Shown one piece after another: positions 1 to 4,643 of a stretch of 6,052 nt of DNA; position 1 is the first letter of the stretch, and each line of letters opens with the position of its first letter. The notes under the pieces were generated by a model. That model had not been told where the DNA came from. It searched no databases and was given only the letters and a program-made list of their open reading frames with translations. Position numbers and translations under genes: made by a program. Location: the NCBI GenBank assembly GCA_031119155.1, contig JAVHYH010000188.1, positions 1 through 6,052 on the forward strand, in the 5' to 3' direction. This stretch comes from Brevundimonas sp. GTDB taxonomy: Bacteria > Pseudomonadota > Alphaproteobacteria > Caulobacterales > Caulobacteraceae.

Positions 1-167
1 GCCCCGCGCTCCTTGAAGGAGCCGGTGAAATGCAGGTTGTCGAACTTGATCCAGACCTCGGCGCCCGTCAGCTGGGACAGGCGGCGGGAATAGCGGACCG
101 GCGTGCGGTCGACCTGACCGGCGATCCGCTCGCGGGCGGCAAGGATGTCGTCGAACGTGACTGTCAT
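1..167 (-). CDS. ilvA: Threonine ammonia-lyase, N-terminal part (cut by window edge)
   Basis: PLP-dependent deaminase that converts threonine to 2-oxobutanoate and ammonia, the first committed step toward isoleucine, or a catabolic step in TdcB-type enzymes. Only the first 56 residues are in the window; the rest lies beyond base 1. Visible are the family's N-terminal pattern (a DDILAARERI helix, then RTPV, then a substrate-side LS..TGAEVWIKFDNL stretch) and TGSFKERGA at residues 48-56, where Lys52 is the expected PLP-binding lysine. The short N-terminus looks more like the TdcB-type catabolic form than the longer E. coli IlvA, so the symbol is provisional. A serine/threonine racemase or a related fold-II PLP enzyme cannot be excluded from this fragment. 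The start is ATG at 167-165, preceded by GGGGA at a suitable distance. The sequence GCTATAGG just upstream resembles a Caulobacter-type -10 box. The gene diverges from the lipoprotein gene at 304. Confidence 0.85.
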   Translation of the reverse strand, partial: MTVTFDDILAARERIAGQVDRTPVRYSRRLSQLTGAEVWIKFDNLHFTGSFKERG

Positions 168-303
168 GAGCGTCCCCTATAGCCGGTCTCGCGCCGGTTT
201 GTGTGCGCGCTTTTGAACCACAGGCCTGACCGTCGCAACCTTGACCTTGGGGCGGCGTTCAGCGTCTGATCCGCCGGTCCGCTGCCCCCCACGGAGAGAG
301 CCC
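168..303. promoter_or_regulatory. Divergent intergenic region with weak promoter candidates
   Basis: This spacer separates the minus-strand threonine ammonia-lyase gene from the plus-strand lipoprotein gene, so it should hold promoters for both. On the plus strand TTGACC at 241-246 is a good -35 match, and GTCTGATC at 264-271 partly resembles the Caulobacter GCTANAWC -10 element, but the spacing is not ideal. On the minus strand GCTATA lies about 10 bases before the ATG. No operator palindrome stands out. The calls are visual only and weak. Confidence 0.3.
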
Positions 304-819
304 ATGTCCATCGCCCGCCCCCTGCTGACCCTCGCCGCCCTGACCGCCGCCGGCGGCGTGCTGGCCGGCTGCGCCACCGGACCGGTCGGGCCGGGCGGTC
401 CGTCGGGCGCCGCGCCGTTCAACGTTTCGGACTTCGGCTGGTCCAGCGCCGCGGGCCGCGCCTCGATCGAGGGCCGGGTTGATTATCGCCGCGACGGACA
501 GGCGTTCGCCTGCACCGGTTCGGTCGCCCTGACGCCGGACACCCCCTATACCCGCGCCCGCTTCCGCACCCTGTACGGCTCGACCGACCGCGCCGCGATC
601 CCGGAAGCCATCGTGCGCGCCCGCACCGTGGCCGACCCCAACGCCGACTACCGCGCCTACGTCCGCTCGGCGGTGTGCGAGAACGGCCGATTCGATTTTT
701 CCGGCCTGCCCTCGGGCGGCTGGTTCCTGATCGCCCCGGTCAGCGCGGGCGGGGATCGCGTGGTGCTGATGCGCCGCGTGGACACCCGCAGCGGACGGAT
801 CGCCGTCACCCTGCCCTGA
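304..819 (+). CDS. Lipoprotein with possible carboxypeptidase-regulatory-like domain
   Basis: Predicted outer- or inner-membrane lipoprotein of 171 residues with no known enzyme activity. The N-terminus MSIARPLLTLAALTAAGGVL-AGC is a lipoprotein signal peptide with lipobox LAGC, so Cys23 should be lipidated. A Gly/Pro/Ala-rich linker (about 24-38) follows. The rest (about 50-171) reads as a small beta-rich domain: EGRVDYRRDG then FACTGSVALTPDTPYTRARF, ending in GRFDFSGLPSGGWFLIAPV. That last pattern is typical of transthyretin-like/carboxypeptidase regulatory domains, where a 'G-F-F-L-P-G-W' strand closes the sandwich. Cys70 and Cys125 could form a disulfide in the periplasm. The start is ATG at 304, set by GGAGAGAG just upstream; the longer frame from 241 would bury the signal peptide. 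The BA14K gene follows after 68 bases and may be cotranscribed. The domain call comes from appearance only; the lipoprotein call is firm. Confidence 0.85.
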   Translation: MSIARPLLTLAALTAAGGVLAGCATGPVGPGGPSGAAPFNVSDFGWSSAAGRASIEGRVDYRRDGQAFACTGSVALTPDTPYTRARFRTLYGSTDRAAIPEAIVRARTVADPNADYRAYVRSAVCENGRFDFSGLPSGGWFLIAPVSAGGDRVVLMRRVDTRSGRIAVTLP

Positions 820-887
820 ACGACCGGTTCCGGACTGCCAGTATCGTCTTTCGAGGCCGCGTATCGGGCCGCCCCGGAGAGTTAACC

Positions 888-1514
888 ATGCGCGTCCTTC
901 TGATCGTCGCCGCGGCCCTGACCGCCGCCGCTGCGCCCGCCGCCGCCCAGTCCTGGAACGAGGGCTACGGCTACGAGTACGGGAACAGCGGCTATCACGG
1001 CGGTTACGACCGGGAAGAGACGCGATACTATACGCCGCGCTGGCGCTCCAACGCCGTGCCGTCGAACTTCGACTGGCGCAGTCAACTGGACCGGCCGGGC
1101 GACTATCGCTGCGACCGGTTCTGGGACGCCGACCGCGACGACTGCGGCGACCGCTGGCGGGATCAGCGACGCCGGGTCAGCTCACAGGCCCGCGCCGACT
1201 ATCGGGAGCTGGCCGGATATCGGTACGGCGACGGCTATGGACACGGCTACGGCTACAGCCCGCGCCGGGGCTACGGCTCGCGCGCCTGGGGTCACTACGG
1301 CTATGGCGGGCACAGCACGGGCGGCACGACCTATGAAGGGGCCTATGGGCGGCCGGATGTGGTCTTCCCCGGCGGCGGATATGCCTACTCCGGCCATGCG
1401 AGCGGCGGGCGCGACGCCCGGCGGATCGACTGGTGCCGGGCCAGTTATCGCTCCTACGACCCGCGCAGCGGCTACTACCGCGCCTACAGCGGACGACTGG
1501 TCTGGTGCGGCTAG
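888..1514 (+). CDS. Secreted Gly/Tyr-rich BA14K-family protein
   Basis: Exported protein of 208 residues. Residues 1-20 form a Sec signal peptide with an Ala-rich end (APAAA-QS) and likely cleavage after Ala20. Mature region: a Tyr/Gly-rich start (about 24-48); a charged Trp/Asp/Arg segment with Cys75 and Cys86 (about 52-105); a long Gly/Tyr/His/Ser-rich low-complexity stretch (about 110-172); then a C-terminal module at 180-207. In that module DWCRASYRSYDPRSG, a following YRAYSGR and a final WC match the BA14K family pattern (Cys, RYRSYDP, Tyr, GR, Cys). BA14K was described as an immunoreactive, lectin-like protein of Brucella; its role in free-living relatives is unknown. Cys183 and Cys207 probably pair. 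The start is ATG at 888, with CGGAGAG about 6 bases upstream. Longer reading of this frame from 675 overlaps the lipoprotein gene and is not supported. Confidence 0.85.
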   Translation: MRVLLIVAAALTAAAAPAAAQSWNEGYGYEYGNSGYHGGYDREETRYYTPRWRSNAVPSNFDWRSQLDRPGDYRCDRFWDADRDDCGDRWRDQRRRVSSQARADYRELAGYRYGDGYGHGYGYSPRRGYGSRAWGHYGYGGHSTGGTTYEGAYGRPDVVFPGGGYAYSGHASGGRDARRIDWCRASYRSYDPRSGYYRAYSGRLVWCG

Positions 1515-1534
1515 TACCAAGCTAAGCCGTTGAA

Positions 1535-1557
1535 GATCGGACAATGTTCGTCCGATC
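1535..1557. repeat. Perfect 8-bp dyad (terminator stem or operator)
   Basis: GATCGGAC at 1535-1542 and GTCCGATC at 1550-1557 are exact reverse complements around a 7-base loop AATGTTC. The dyad begins 20 bases after the BA14K stop codon. No T-run follows directly (a run of six T lies about 30 bases further on), so a classical intrinsic terminator is doubtful. A protein-binding operator for the small gene at 1655 is the alternative. The rest of 1515-1654 shows no other clear signal. Confidence 0.4.
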
Positions 1558-1654
1558 ACGGATGTGTGGGTGAGCAGCGTTCGCCATTTTTTCGCCCGCC
1601 CCTGCCCGCTTCGCTGACCCTCGGCCCCACGTGGGCGCAGTCGAGGGGGAGCGC

Positions 1655-1852
1655 ATGTCCCAGCACAACATCTCCGGTTCCGAAGTCTTCGGCCCCAAAC
1701 CGTTCGTCATCCTGCGCGGCGTGAGGTCCAGCGGCCTGCGGCGGCGCAAGAGCGCGCGCATGCTGCTGGCCTTCGTGGCCGGCGCCATCGTGACGATGGT
1801 CGGCGGCGCGGTCGCCGTGGCGGCGATGGTCGGGCCAAACCTTTTCGGCTGA
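1655..1852 (+). CDS. Small single-span membrane protein, unknown function
   Basis: Hypothetical protein of 65 residues; I do not recognise a family. Residues 1-36 are polar and end in a strongly basic run (RSSGLRRRKSAR, 24-35). A hydrophobic segment (about 36-60: MLLAFVAGAIVTMVGGAVAVAAMVG) follows, long enough for one membrane span, and the protein ends PNLFG. The basic side just before the span predicts N-terminus in the cytoplasm. The segment could also be a late signal anchor. The start is ATG at 1655, chosen because GAGGGGGAG sits 4-5 bases upstream; an in-frame GTG at 1631 would add eight residues and has no better ribosome site. A terminator-like hairpin follows directly at 1860. Good ribosome site, codon use and hydrophobic pattern support a real gene. 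Confidence 0.65.
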   Translation: MSQHNISGSEVFGPKPFVILRGVRSSGLRRRKSARMLLAFVAGAIVTMVGGAVAVAAMVGPNLFG

Positions 1853-1859
1853 AGACGCC

Positions 1860-1891
1860 CTCCGGCTGTCGCCGGAGAGCGCATTCTTTTT
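1860..1891 (+). terminator. Likely intrinsic terminator after the small membrane gene
   Basis: CTCCGGC (1860-1866), loop TGTC and GCCGGAG (1871-1877) form a perfect 7-bp GC-rich stem that begins 8 bases after the stop codon. Five T lie at 1887-1891. The T-run is separated from the stem by nine bases, which weakens the intrinsic terminator reading. A hairpin that stabilises the 3' end is the alternative. Confidence 0.5.
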
Positions 1892-2056
1892 GGGCCGCGG
1901 TCAGAAGGCTCCGCCTTCTCGACCCGACGCGGCCTGGCGCTTCGCGCCCGCTCTATTCCGCAGGCATCGCTTTACCCTGCCAGACGATCAGCCTGCGCGA
2001 AGCGCCAGGTCCGTCGGGTCGGGAGGTCCCCGAAGGGGCCGACGGTCCGCGACCCA
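1891..2056. repeat. Nested imperfect inverted repeat between convergent genes
   Basis: Arms 1891-1947 and 1995-2056 mirror each other. From outside in, TGGGCCGCGG (1891-1900) pairs with CCGCGACCCA (2047-2056, one mismatch). Each arm then holds its own short hairpin: AGAAGGC-TCC-GCCTTCT at 1903-1919 on the left, and GGTCCCC-GAA-GGGGCC at 2025-2040 on the right. Next, CGACCCGACG (1920-1929) pairs with 2012-2021, then CCTGGCGCTTCGCG (1933-1946) pairs exactly with 1996-2009. The central loop (about 47 bases) has a further GCAGGC/GCCTGC pair. The two arm hairpins differ in sequence but occupy the same place. The element fills the gap between the small membrane gene and the acetyltransferase stop codon. 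It may be a bidirectional terminator, a MITE/REP-like element or a structured RNA. Confidence 0.7.
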
Positions 2057-2059
2057 GAA

Positions 2060-2605
2060 TTATGCCAGCCACACCATCCTGCGGGTCCGGGCGTCCTCGC
2101 CGCGGGCGCGGCTGAAGCCGGTGCGGACTTCGCCCGTGTAGAGGAAGCCGGCCTTTTCCAGAACGCGGCCCGAGGCGGGGTTGTCGGCGAAATGGCCGGC
2201 GACCATGGCCCGGCGACGCCATTTGCGGCTGGCCCAGGCGACGCCGGCTTCCAGCGCCTCGGTGGCGTAGCCCCGGCCCCAGAAGGGGCGTCCGATCCAG
2301 TAGCCGACCTCCGGGCCGACATCGCCGTCCTCGAACAGGCCGATGACGCCGACCGGGCCGTGATCCTCGTGCTCGATCAGGAAGGTGCGGGCCCGCGCGG
2401 GATCCTGTCCCTGCACGTTCAGCACGAAGGCCTCGGCGTCCTGGGTCGAGAAGGGATGGGGCATGCGCAGGGTCATCCGCGCGATGTCGGCGTCATTGGC
2501 CAGCGCGGCCAGACGGGTCACGTCCTGGGCCTGCGGGGCGCGCAGCGCCAGGCGCCGCGTCTCGACGACGGGGGAGGGTTCGATCACGCACATGAAACGC
2601 CTCAT
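2060..2605 (-). CDS. GNAT-family N-acetyltransferase (RimJ/RimL-like)
   Basis: Acetyl-CoA-dependent acetyltransferase of 181 residues in the cytoplasm. It begins with the family's usual VVETRRLALRAPQAQD strand-turn (13-28) and a helix ending in ARMTLRMPHPFS (42-53). Beta strands TFLIEHED and PVGVIGLFE (about 74-92) follow. Acetyl-CoA-binding motif A is VGYWIGRPFWGRGYATEAL (about 100-118, with the GRGYA pyrophosphate loop), and motif B is NPASGRVLEKAGF (142-154). Relatives act on ribosomal protein N-termini, small amines or antibiotics; the substrate cannot be read here. A similar gene often follows rplU-rpmA in Caulobacterales (from memory). Here it follows them after a strong terminator, so it may have its own promoter or depend on readthrough. 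The start is ATG at 2605; AAGGAGG lies upstream but with a long spacing of about 13 bases. ATG at 2593 is the alternative, giving four residues less. Longer frames overlap rpmA. Confidence 0.88.
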   Translation of the reverse strand: MRRFMCVIEPSPVVETRRLALRAPQAQDVTRLAALANDADIARMTLRMPHPFSTQDAEAFVLNVQGQDPARARTFLIEHEDHGPVGVIGLFEDGDVGPEVGYWIGRPFWGRGYATEALEAGVAWASRKWRRRAMVAGHFADNPASGRVLEKAGFLYTGEVRTGFSRARGEDARTRRMVWLA

Positions 2606-2660
2606 TCGGAACTCACCGCCTCCTTGGAGGGCTCGGGCGGTGTTCGAGGCGGGGAAACGC

Positions 2661-2688
2661 AAAAGGGAGCCTGGTGATCCAGACTCCC
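2661..2688 (-). terminator. Intrinsic terminator of the rplU-rpmA operon
   Basis: Read on the minus strand: GGGAG-T-CTGG, loop ATCA, CCAG-G-CTCCC, then TTTT. This gives a 10-pair stem with one U-G wobble, a 4-base loop and an immediate U-tract. It is the most convincing terminator in the window. It lies 70 bases after the rpmA stop codon and just before the acetyltransferase gene. On the plus strand the same hairpin has no T-run. Confidence 0.85.
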
Positions 2689-2708
2689 CGCGGAATATTT
2701 CCCTTGGT

Positions 2709-2741
2709 CCGGATCGGGGCCCTTGGGCCGACGCGATCCGG
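2709..2741 (-). other. Strong hairpin in the 3' untranslated region of rpmA
   Basis: CCGGATCG (2709-2716) pairs exactly with CGATCCGG (2734-2741). Inside, GGCCC (2718-2722) pairs with GGGCC (2725-2729) across a 2-base loop, leaving a small asymmetric bulge. It sits 17 bases after the rpmA stop codon and upstream of the terminator at 2661-2688. There is no U-tract directly after it, so it more likely protects the transcript's 3' end or acts as a first pause site than as the main terminator. Confidence 0.55.
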
Positions 2742-2757
2742 GGATTTCCGTTTCGCG

Positions 2758-3045
2758 TTACTCGGCGGCCGCGGCCTGCTGGGCGTCGTCGTTGGCGGCG
2801 AGAATCGACACGTAACAACGGCCACCACGTTTGGTGGTGAATTTCACAGCGCCGTTGGTGAGCGCGAACAGGGTGTGGTCGCGACCCATGCCCATGTTGT
2901 CACCCGGGTGGAAGGTGGTGCCGCGCTGACGCACGATGATGTTGCCGGCCAGCACGCGCTCGCCGCCAAACTTCTTCACGCCAAGGCGCTTCGACTCGGA
3001 GTCGCGACCGTTGCGCGACGAACCGCCGGATTTCTTGTGAGCCAT
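2758..3045 (-). CDS. rpmA: 50S ribosomal protein L27
   Basis: Ribosomal protein bL27 (95 residues) of the large subunit; its N-terminal tail reaches the peptidyl-transferase centre and helps position tRNA. The sequence starts MAHKKSGGSSRNGRDSESKRLGVKKFGGE, the hallmark bL27 N-terminus, and continues with VLAGNIIVRQRGT.FHPG.N.GMGRDHTLFAL, which covers the family signature. It begins directly with MAHKK and lacks the cleaved leader found in Firmicutes. The tail (about 86-95, DAQQAAAAE) is Ala-rich. It follows rplU by 91 bases in the universal L21-L27 order. The start is ATG at 3045, with an AAGAGAG ribosome site before it. Confidence 0.97.
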   Translation of the reverse strand: MAHKKSGGSSRNGRDSESKRLGVKKFGGERVLAGNIIVRQRGTTFHPGDNMGMGRDHTLFALTNGAVKFTTKRGGRCYVSILAANDDAQQAAAAE

Positions 3046-3065
3046 CGTAACTCTCTTCGGTTTGC

Positions 3066-3125
3066 ACCCGGCGCCCTCAGGCGCCCGGTACCGTCATTCT
3101 ATCACAGTCGCGCCCGGAAGGCGCG
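3066..3125 (-). other. Two hairpins in the rplU-rpmA spacer
   Basis: ACCCGGCGCC (3066-3075), loop CTCA and GGCGCCCGGT (3080-3089) form a nine-pair stem with one mismatch, just upstream of the rpmA ribosome site. A second stem, CGCGCC (3109-3114) with GGCGCG (3120-3125), starts 12 bases after the rplU stop codon. Neither has a U-tract, so transcription should continue into rpmA. They may set mRNA processing or stability, or the relative output of L21 and L27. Confidence 0.55.
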
Positions 3126-3136
3126 GGTTCGAACTC

Positions 3137-3640
3137 TTAGGCTTCTTCGGTCGAAGCGGCGGCGGCCTTCTTGGCCGGGGCCTTCTTCGCAGCCGGAGCC
3201 TTGGCGGCCTTGGCCGGCTTGGCTTCTTCAGCGGCGGCTTCGACGCGCGGGGCCAGACCACGGGCGCGAGCGTTCATCTCGAGCTTGGTCAGGACCTCGG
3301 TCTTGCCTTCCCACTTGGCGGTCTCGCCGGCGCCTTCGATGCCGGTGATGCGCAGGACCGATTCCATCTGGCGGTGGCCGTTCGTGCGGCGGTAGCCTTG
3401 GCGACGGATCTTCTTGAAGATCTTGATCTTCTCGCCCTTGCGGGTTTCGACCAGCGTCGCAGCGACCGAAGCGCCGTCGATCAGCGGGGCGCCGAGGGTG
3501 ATGCCCTTGTCGCCGCCGAGCATCAGAACTTCACCGAAGTTGACGGCAGCGCCGGCTTCGCCGTCGAGCTTCTCGACAACGATGACGTCGCCCGGTTGGA
3601 CCCGGTACTGTTTTCCGCCGGTCTTGATCACCGCGTACAT
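3137..3640 (-). CDS. rplU: 50S ribosomal protein L21 with C-terminal extension
   Basis: Ribosomal protein bL21 (167 residues), which binds 23S rRNA in the large subunit. MYAVIKTGGKQYRVQPGDVI opens the family's N-terminal barrel; LGAPLIDGASV and KGEKIKIFKKIRRQGYRR.NGHRQ (about 69-91) give the C-terminal signature with Gly88-His89-Arg90. The E. coli protein is about 103 residues, so residues from about 102 on are extra. They contain a KLEMNARARGLAPRVEA stretch and a final Ala/Lys/Glu-rich tail (about 134-167, with AKAAKAPAAKKAPAKKAA) that is probably disordered. Tailed L21 proteins occur in alphaproteobacteria. This is the first gene of the rplU-rpmA operon. The start is ATG at 3640, where the KTGGKQY N-terminus is intact. 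The ribosome site TGAGGC is weak. Confidence 0.96.
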   Translation of the reverse strand: MYAVIKTGGKQYRVQPGDVIVVEKLDGEAGAAVNFGEVLMLGGDKGITLGAPLIDGASVAATLVETRKGEKIKIFKKIRRQGYRRTNGHRQMESVLRITGIEGAGETAKWEGKTEVLTKLEMNARARGLAPRVEAAAEEAKPAKAAKAPAAKKAPAKKAAAASTEEA

Positions 3641-3662
3641 GTTGAAGCCTCAGCGTAGACGC

Positions 3663-3698
3663 AAAAAGAATAGCGCCCGCGGGGACCCCCGGCGGGCG
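3663..3698 (-). promoter_or_regulatory. Terminator-like hairpin in the rplU leader (possible attenuator)
   Basis: On the minus strand CGCCCGC (3698-3692) pairs with GCGGGCG (3680-3674) around a G/C-rich loop that can pair further. The stem is followed by CTATTC and then TTTTT (3667-3663). It ends 22 bases before the rplU start codon. If transcription of rplU begins further upstream, this is an intrinsic terminator in the leader and could attenuate the operon. If it begins downstream, it would instead end transcripts entering from elsewhere. Confidence 0.5.
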
Positions 3699-3868
3699 AA
3701 GAGCGGCGACATATACGGAAGGGCTCCCCGGAGTCAACGCGGACGGGCGAAAAAACGCCGTCGCGGGGGCCGCGAGCGACAGAGTGGCATGCGCCGCCCG
3801 ATCCGCTCAAGAGTCTCGTATGCGCGTGTGACGCATCAACTTCCGGGCGCACCGCAGAATCCGCTCGA

Positions 3869-3885
3869 CTGTTATAAGGTAACAG
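3869..3885. promoter_or_regulatory. 17-bp palindrome resembling a Zur operator
   Basis: CTGTTATAAGGTAACAG: CTGTTA at 3869-3874 is the exact reverse complement of TAACAG at 3880-3885, with 5 bases between. Its core GTTATAAGGTAAC agrees at 11 of 13 positions with GTTATAATATAAC, the core of the E. coli-type Zur box as I remember it. It ends 16 bases before the start codon at 3902 and overlaps TATAAG (3873-3878), a possible -10, so a bound repressor would block transcription. The downstream metal genes fit. Other metalloregulators could use such a site. Confidence 0.6.
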
Positions 3886-3901
3886 GATAGAGCGAGCCGC
3901 A

Positions 3902-4633
3902 ATGTCGCCCCCCGATCTTCAGCCGACGCTTCTGTTCTCGCTTCTGGGCGGGGCCTTCGTCACGGCCTTCCTGCACGCGGCCCTGCCGACGCACTGGCTG
4001 CCGTTCGTGCTGGTCGGCAAGGCGCAGCGCTGGTCGCTGGGCCAGGTGCTGGGCGCGGTCGCGGCCGCCGGTTTCGCCCATATCGCGGTGACCGCCGTGG
4101 TCGGCGGGCTGATCGTCATCGCCGGTCTGGCGCTGGATCGCTGGATGGCCGGCATCCTGCCTCACCTCGCCGCCGTGCTGCTGTTCCTGTTCGGCGCCTT
4201 CTATCTGGCCCGCGCCACCCTGCTGAAGGTCCAGGCCGCGGGCGGGCCGCCGCTGGACGCGCCGGAGCCGCGGGTGTCGAACACCGCCGCCTTCTGGGGC
4301 CTCGTCGCCCTGCTGGCCATGTCGCCGGGCGAGGTGCTGCTGCCGCTGTATCTGGCGCAGGCCAAGGAGGGGCTGGTGGTGCTGGGCGTCATGACCCTGG
4401 CCTTCCTGCTCGGCACCATCCTGGGCATGGCCGCCTTCACCATCATCGCCAGCTTCGGCTACTCCGTGCTGCGGCTGGAGCGGTGGGCCCGCTATGAAAG
4501 CATCGTGCTGGGCGTGGCGCTGATCGCCATCGGCCTGCTGGTCGCCTCGCACAGCCATGCCGAGGCGCAGGCGGATCACGACCATCCGCCCGCCGTCGCC
4601 GGCGCCCTTCCCCACGCCGGTCACGCTCACTAA
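3902..4633 (+). CDS. Putative metal transporter, UreH/TauE-like membrane protein
   Basis: Integral inner-membrane protein of 243 residues with about six spans (roughly 10-33, 47-76, 84-108, 128-153, 157-188, 199-215). The first span carries FLHAALPTHWLPF, with His25 and His31 spaced five apart. This recalls the HX4DH motif of nickel/cobalt permeases and the conserved histidines of UreH-like proteins, but it is not identical to the NiCoT motif. His60 and His88 are also near membrane segments. SPGEVLLPLY (141-150) opens the second half and recalls the acidic/proline motif of the UreH/sulfite-exporter-like group. The C-terminal tail (217-243) has seven histidines (HSH, DHDH, HAGHAH) and is a likely metal-binding segment. 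A metal transport role is inferred from these histidines and from the CDF gene 10 bases downstream. The substrate could be zinc, nickel or cobalt; direction is unknown. The start is ATG at 3902, with a weak GAGCGAG site upstream. Confidence 0.75.
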   Translation: MSPPDLQPTLLFSLLGGAFVTAFLHAALPTHWLPFVLVGKAQRWSLGQVLGAVAAAGFAHIAVTAVVGGLIVIAGLALDRWMAGILPHLAAVLLFLFGAFYLARATLLKVQAAGGPPLDAPEPRVSNTAAFWGLVALLAMSPGEVLLPLYLAQAKEGLVVLGVMTLAFLLGTILGMAAFTIIASFGYSVLRLERWARYESIVLGVALIAIGLLVASHSHAEAQADHDHPPAVAGALPHAGHAH

Positions 4634-4643
4634 GAGTCTGCGC

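Larger units (their letters stand above)
3641..3901. promoter_or_regulatory. Divergent control region of rplU and the metal cluster
   Basis: This 261-base region contains no credible gene. Toward rplU it holds a terminator-like hairpin at 3663-3698. At 3742-3762 GACGGGCG and CGCCGTC flank six A, giving a stem with one bulge. At 3820-3836 ATGCG and CGCAT form a short dyad around 7 bases. Toward the plus-strand genes it holds the palindrome at 3869-3885. TTGATG on the minus strand (3834-3839) could be a -35 box for rplU, but I see no good matching -10, so no promoter is assigned exactly. Confidence 0.5.

Noticed and set aside
1535..1557. SOS (LexA) box near the dyad, because GTTC occurs at 1546
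   Set aside because: The alphaproteobacterial GTTC-N7-GTTC pattern is not met: the bases 7 positions on are CACG.
1182..1559. Open frames on both strands within the BA14K gene
   Set aside because: They arise from the repetitive Gly/Tyr codons and encode only Ala/Val/Gly/Thr-rich sequence; the signal peptide and BA14K module fix the true frame.
1891..2056. Insertion-sequence remnant
   Set aside because: No transposase fragment lies within or near it, and the arms do not match terminal repeats that I recognise; it is kept only as an unclassified inverted repeat.
1953..2222. Minus-strand frame running across the inverted repeat into the acetyltransferase
   Set aside because: It is out of frame with the GNAT domain, is Arg/Pro/Gly-rich and has no recognisable motif.
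2192..2677. A 161-residue plus-strand frame opposite the acetyltransferase
   Set aside because: It is the antisense of a clear GNAT domain, has no ribosome site and runs through the terminator region.
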